Positions 31,352 through 34,818 of a stretch of DNA of 34,818 nt are shown in pieces. Source of the stretch: Armatimonadota bacterium (GTDB lineage Bacteria > Armatimonadota > Fimbriimonadia > Fimbriimonadales > GBS-DC). Where the stretch lies: the NCBI GenBank assembly GCA_013359125.1, contig JABWCR010000006.1, positions 76,643-111,460 on the forward strand, given 5' to 3'. The notes below the pieces were generated by a model. The model was not told the DNA's origin and did not search any database. It saw only the letters and a list, made by a program, of their open reading frames with translations. A program made the position numbers and the translations under genes. Position 1 is the first letter of the stretch; every line of letters starts with the position of its first letter.

Positions 31352-32608
31352 ATGGCGGCCCCCAATCTGAAGCCGGATCCGAGCGAGAGAACGTCTAAAT
31401 CGCCAACGCTCAGCCCCATGATGACGCTGGTCATTATGGCTGGACTGGCCGAATTAGGCTACGCGACGCTCAACATCTCGCAGGTGCCGGTCTATCTTCG
31501 CGATCAACTCAACTATTCCGAAAGCGAAGTAACGGCGATCGGGGCGATCTTTCTGCTGGCCGAGGGAATCCTCCGTGCGCCCATGGGACTGCTCAGCGAT
31601 CGCTTCGGTCGCAAGCGGCTGATGATGCTAGCGCCCATGCTCACCCTTGTAACCAGCCTCCTGAGCCTGGTGATCCATGACAAATACGGCTTTATGCTGT
31701 TGCGCGCGCTGGACGGACTGGGCGCCGCAATGCTCTGGCCGACCGCCTTTGCCGCCGTGGCCGACTCGGTAGACAAGAAAAACAGAGCGCAGGCCATGAG
31801 CTTTCTCAATCTGACCTATATGGTGGGGGTGGCGTCCGGTCCGTTTGTGGGCGGCGCGGCCAACGACTTCTTTAACGATCAGCAAGCCGCCTACTATGTC
31901 ATCAGCGCGCTCTTCTTAACGACGACCTTGGTGGTCTATCGCTGGTTTCCAGCCGATAGGCCCGAGCAGCACGCGCACGACGAGGACGACCCGGGCAGCC
32001 TGAGCAAGATCTGGTCGGCCATAAAGTTGGCCCCAGGCTTCATGCTCCTATCGCTGACGGTCTTTTTGGGCATCGGACTGGTCATGCTGTTGATCAAGCT
32101 CTTTGCGATGGACGAGTACGGTTTCTCCGAGTCGAAATTTGGGGCGTTGCTGTTGGTTCCGGCTGTCATGATGGGCTTGGCGAGCGTGCCCCTGGGACGA
32201 TTGGCGGACAAAATGGGACGACCGACCGCAATCCACATGGGCTTGCTGGCATCGGGGCTTTGCCTTTGGATCATCGCTTCGCAACATCACTTGGCTGTGA
32301 TGGCTATAGCGGGCGGGATCACAGCGATTGGGTTCTTACTGGCGTTCCCGGCCTGGATGGCGGAGGTGAGCGAAGTCGACCCGTCTCGCCGAGGGGCTAT
32401 ATTGGGCGCCGTTACGATGGCGCAAGGCATCGGTAGCGGCATCGGCGCAATGGTCAGCGGCTACCTCTATCAGCACGTTTCGATCGACTTTTTCGGGGTG
32501 GCGGAGTTCGCCTCTCGCCGCACGCCGTTCTTTGGATGCGCCCTAATGATCACCTTAAGCGCTCTGATCAGCTTCTGGGTCGTCAAACGCCGCCCGCACC
32601 ATGAGTGA
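31352..32608 (+). CDS. MFS transporter
   Basis: The 418-aa product has a hydrophilic N-terminal tail of about 20 residues and twelve likely membrane segments in two halves. The MFS loop 2-3 motif appears as GLLSDRFGRKR (about 79-89), with a repeat GRLADKMGRP (about 283-292) in the second half; the central loop (about 205-225) is acidic and histidine-containing. It should be a proton-coupled exporter or importer of a small molecule. The preceding oxidoreductase suggests a sugar-like substrate, but multidrug-type efflux is equally possible. No clear ribosome site precedes the ATG. Confidence 0.88.
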   Translation: MAAPNLKPDPSERTSKSPTLSPMMTLVIMAGLAELGYATLNISQVPVYLRDQLNYSESEVTAIGAIFLLAEGILRAPMGLLSDRFGRKRLMMLAPMLTLVTSLLSLVIHDKYGFMLLRALDGLGAAMLWPTAFAAVADSVDKKNRAQAMSFLNLTYMVGVASGPFVGGAANDFFNDQQAAYYVISALFLTTTLVVYRWFPADRPEQHAHDEDDPGSLSKIWSAIKLAPGFMLLSLTVFLGIGLVMLLIKLFAMDEYGFSESKFGALLLVPAVMMGLASVPLGRLADKMGRPTAIHMGLLASGLCLWIIASQHHLAVMAIAGGITAIGFLLAFPAWMAEVSEVDPSRRGAILGAVTMAQGIGSGIGAMVSGYLYQHVSIDFFGVAEFASRRTPFFGCALMITLSALISFWVVKRRPHHE

Positions 32609-32638
32609 GGGGTTTCGTCGGTCAACAAAAGTGCGCTT

Positions 32639-32656
32639 CGCCCTTCTTCTTGGGCG
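32639..32656. terminator. Hairpin between the MFS gene and the RHS fragment
   Basis: CGCCC and GGGCG form a 5-bp stem with an 8-nt loop. On the plus strand CTTTGGTT follows; on the minus strand outer bases reach a CTTTTG tail. It may end transcription from both sides of this convergent junction. Confidence 0.45.
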
Positions 32657-32663
32657 CTTTGGT

Positions 32664-33170
32664 TCAATGTCCTAAATCACCGTACAAATCGCCAATCGGG
32701 AGGGCAAGCGTCCGCGCGAGCCGAACACAGTCATAATTGCAATGCGTCTCGATGGCCGAGCCGCCCGCAGGGTCGATCCGCTCCCAAACCCGTCGCCCGA
32801 ACGCATCGTAAGCGGCCTCGTACTCGCCCACGCACGGCGAGCCCGCATAGACCAGATTGCCGCCGTCGTCGTACTCGAAAGCCGTGGTCGAACTGCCGAT
32901 CGTCTCGTAATGCAGCGAGCCGTCCGGGTTGTAGTCCCATTCGTAGCTGCGCGAGGTCGATCCTGCCGTGTCCGCCGCCTCGGCCAAAGCGCCGTCCGCA
33001 TAATAGGCATAGCCGAACGACGCGAAAGGAGAGCCGGTATTGATCTTGTAGCTGAGCGACCCCAGCGACCCCGCCAACTGAGAATCGGCATACGAGGCGG
33101 TTCCATACAGCGTCGCGCCGGTTCCGATGATCGCGTCGATGGATGAGGGACGCCTAGGTATCACGATTGC
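32664..33170 (-). pseudogene. Orphan RHS/YD-repeat core fragment
   Basis: About 165 residues of RHS shell repeat sequence are open here: SYEWDYNPDGSL, TTAFEYDDGGNLVYAG and YEAAYDAFGRRVWERIDP. An in-frame TGA lies just upstream (33171-33173), and the only start is a GTG at 33164 inside the end of the immunity gene, so it lacks the beginning of any RHS gene. It ends before the RHS C-terminal DPxG-type core end. It is GC-rich like the upstream RHS core, unlike the immunity gene between them. I read it as a leftover core piece of an older or duplicated RHS gene and think it is not expressed as a useful protein. Confidence 0.75.
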
Positions 33171-33990
33171 TCATATCGACTTCGTGTGAAACCACGAGGT
33201 CGCTCAGGATGTTCATTCCGAGCCTCAACCCGTGCTTCGCTAGCGCTTCACGGCAACGATCCGAAATCACAATCTGGCCGCGAGAGCCAAACTGAGCAAA
33301 ATCTACTTCTGCTTCGACGGAGTTAAGATCTATTTCTAGGGCCCTCTCCCCCTTAAGCCAAACTTCTCCGCATTCCGGGCATTCCCACCAACAACCTTCT
33401 GCCGAATCGGGCGAAGGCCGACACTGCCCAATAATCACCAGTTCATGCCAGTCCGCAACGCTTGCCGCCGACTCACATTCATACACTAATACCCCACTCA
33501 GTTTTTCTTCAATTATTACACTTAATGCTCGTTGAGATACAATGATATATCCAAGCAATGGACTTCCTATTACATCATACTCTCGAAATATTCTAGACTT
33601 ATTCAAGCGCAACGGGCCGATCCCGCGACTAGGCAGGATCGGGTGTTCCGGCGGGAGATTAAGGGCATCTCTGATCAATCCCGCAATCTCAGCGAATTCA
33701 CGAGGCGTCAATGTCCCAAACCGCTCGACATGGCTCCAAACGTATCGGTCGGCCTCATCGCCAATCTCAAATGCGACTATCTTCAATAGGAACTGAAAAA
33801 TGTCCGAGATGACCTCAAATGGCCTTAATAGTGACTGTATAGCCTTAGAAGGCCGAGCCGGGACGCGTTGACAATTGTATCGGGGGGAAAGCGCACAAGT
33901 TGGACAGTACCTGCGAGGCGTGCACAATATGCTATGATCATGTGAAAGAGGGTCGGGCAATCCGCTTAAGTGGTCGAGTAAATGCACCAT
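33154..33990 (-). CDS. Double-CXXC immunity protein (SitI6-like)
   Basis: The 278-aa product carries two CXXC pairs, RYCPTCA (C29, C32) and ECPECGE (C204, C207), which may bind zinc, and a central RGIGPL segment (about 122-127) followed by SQRALSVIIEEKLSGV and WHELVIIGQCRP. This layout matches the double-CXXCG family known in Myxococcus as immunity partners (SitI6) of TIGR02269/DUF2380 toxins. It follows the toxin tail by 40 nt, as expected for a toxin-immunity pair. The first pair has A in place of the usual G. No signal peptide is seen. The coding sequence is more AT-rich than the rest of the window, a sign of transfer. The exact start is uncertain; no strong ribosome site is seen. Confidence 0.72.
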   Translation of the reverse strand: MVHLLDHLSGLPDPLSHDHSILCTPRRYCPTCALSPRYNCQRVPARPSKAIQSLLRPFEVISDIFQFLLKIVAFEIGDEADRYVWSHVERFGTLTPREFAEIAGLIRDALNLPPEHPILPSRGIGPLRLNKSRIFREYDVIGSPLLGYIIVSQRALSVIIEEKLSGVLVYECESAASVADWHELVIIGQCRPSPDSAEGCWWECPECGEVWLKGERALEIDLNSVEAEVDFAQFGSRGQIVISDRCREALAKHGLRLGMNILSDLVVSHEVDMSNRDT

Positions 33991-34030
33991 GGTCTTTAGC
34001 TATCTCCGTCAAACATCGGACATGTCAATC

Positions 34031-34174
34031 TCACCTTCTCAAGAACTCTTCATACTTGACATCCGTTAGACCAACCTTTTGTAAAAGTTTGCGCAAAAAT
34101 TTCGCCGCATCATCTGGCGTTCTTCCGGGCACCTTAAAGAACTCTTCCCATTGATTATTCCACCATCCTCCCCC
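34031..34174 (-). pseudogene. Out-of-frame tail of the DUF2380-like toxin domain
   Basis: After the toxin frame stops at 34155, the next part of the conserved domain continues in another frame: IGGGWWNNQWEEFFK, then a helical segment (DDAAKFLRKLLQKVGL) and a stop at 34031. In DUF2380 relatives the HxWLHSG motif is followed by GGWWN-type residues and EW..FF in one frame. The break therefore lies in the short stretch between, where the minus strand has GGGGG (34170-34174). Removing one G would join the frames as NRGGWWNNQW. The break may be a decay event, a sequencing slip or a phase switch. Confidence 0.7.
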
Positions 34175-34818
34175 GATTCTCGCCACTATGCAACCATTTA
34201 TGGAAGAAATCGGGAACTCGCAACAAGTACTTATCAATATGTATTCCAATACCCTTGAATTGTTCGCGCAACATCTGAGGAAAAACATGATGTAGTCGAG
34301 TCGTGGCAAGATTTTCCATCGCGCTAGTCCAAGCGTTGGTGGCCCGAATTGACGCATGTTGCCCAAACTGTACTGTCAGGGCGCTAAACTGGCCCCAACA
34401 GATCATCGCCTGCGCAAGATAGCCGTGAGGAGTGCGCGGACTATCAATCGCAGGTAAAGGCGGCTGCAATCCGCTCGGATCGGCCAGATTGACAGGATCG
34501 TTTCCGCAATACCGATAGAGGTTCGGGTCGCCGGAGGATTGGCCGATGGGGTCTCGTTGCAGCCAGCGGGCGGTCCGAGGGTCGTATTCGCGAGCGTCGA
34601 CGTGGTAGAGACCGGTGAAGGGAACGTGCTGGCAGCCCGCCGCCGCGTTCCATTTGAACAGATTGGGCGTCGAGCCGTAAGACCCCGGCAAAACATTGCC
34701 CCAGGCATCGTACTCGTAGTAGTCCGTTGCCGAACCCGTGCTGTCAACCATCGCCCGCGCATGGCCGCGAGCGTCCAAAACATAATACCTCGCGTTCGCG
34801 CCGTTCTGCAAATCGACC
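34155..34818 (-). CDS. RHS protein C-terminus with DUF2380/SitA6-like toxin domain, truncated by window edge
   Basis: The frame is open to the right edge, so most of the RHS shell lies outside. The visible part has YD repeats (TDYYEYDAWGNVLPGSYG), the conserved RHS core end (REYDPRTARWLQRDPIG, NLYRYCGNDPVNLADPSG), then a variable C-terminal toxin region. That region ends with LHHVFPQ (HH codons at 34287-34292), GIHIDKYLLRVP and HKWLHSG, which match DUF2380/TIGR02269 toxins and suggest a histidine-based nuclease-like site. RHS proteins deliver such tips into neighbouring cells. The frame closes early at 34155 owing to a one-base shift. The toxin part is AT-rich while the core is GC-rich. Confidence 0.83.
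   Translation of the reverse strand, partial: VDLQNGANARYYVLDARGHARAMVDSTGSATDYYEYDAWGNVLPGSYGSTPNLFKWNAAAGCQHVPFTGLYHVDAREYDPRTARWLQRDPIGQSSGDPNLYRYCGNDPVNLADPSGLQPPLPAIDSPRTPHGYLAQAMICWGQFSALTVQFGQHASIRATNAWTSAMENLATTRLHHVFPQMLREQFKGIGIHIDKYLLRVPDFFHKWLHSGENRGRMVE

Noticed and set aside
1-34818. CRISPR arrays, IS elements, attachment sites or replication origin
   Set aside because: I saw no regularly spaced repeats, transposase or integrase motifs, or clusters of DnaA-box-like sequences, even next to dnaB.

Overview
The window looks like a chromosomal segment of a diderm bacterium, most likely an Armatimonadota (Fimbriimonadia-like) genome. This is inferred from the gene mix: lipid A genes, Gfo/Idh/MocA oxidoreductases, an H-X9-DG pseudopilin-like protein, a dockerin-tailed secreted protein with the DINQDGCVDD style, HD-GYP proteins and a long HPF. 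Many starts sit 6-10 nt downstream of a TANNNT box with no Shine-Dalgarno (leaderless style, as known from Deinococcus and actinobacteria). No rRNA, phage, IS or CRISPR is visible. Coding density is high, and no gene-free stretch exceeds 300 bases.

Layout. 1-2622: a truncated Gfo/Idh oxidoreductase overlapping lpxK, then an LpxL-type acyltransferase (lipid A synthesis). 2827-5001: a YyaL/SPATA20-type thioredoxin protein with a DsbD-alpha-like tail. 5008-7961 (minus): lpdA, tRNA-Leu(TAA) and metY. metY and dnaB (8001-9377) are divergent and share one overlapping -10 region; a six-codon leaderless ORF ends at the dnaB start. 9374-12639 (minus): nnr, an unknown membrane-anchored protein and pilT. 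12730-14460 (minus): a copper-amine-oxidase-like protein that has lost key cofactor residues. 14665-21443 (plus): lytic transglycosylase, IMPase-like phosphatase, gmk, coaBC, dockerin protein and an M23 endopeptidase. 21492-23383 (minus): a small WYL-like protein, then a coupled chain of DUF1854, H-X9-DG and PAP2 genes. 23449-27369 (plus): comEA, a conserved two-domain hypothetical, a 39-aa secreted or membrane peptide, an HD-GYP membrane protein and a second HD protein with a decayed active site. 27366-30165 (minus): PIN/TRAM protein, ispDF and hpf. 30275-32608 (plus): Gfo/Idh oxidoreductase and MFS transporter.

The right end (32664-34818, minus) is the accessory region: the C-terminal end of an RHS protein with a DUF2380/SitA6-like toxin domain, a following double-CXXC protein that resembles SitI6 immunity proteins, and a leftover RHS core fragment. 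The toxin and immunity segment is visibly more AT-rich than the RHS core on either side. The toxin reading frame is broken by one base at a G5 tract, with the conserved tail continuing in another frame. This is the strongest candidate for an under-described system here.

All functions are assigned by reading motifs by eye; no search was run.
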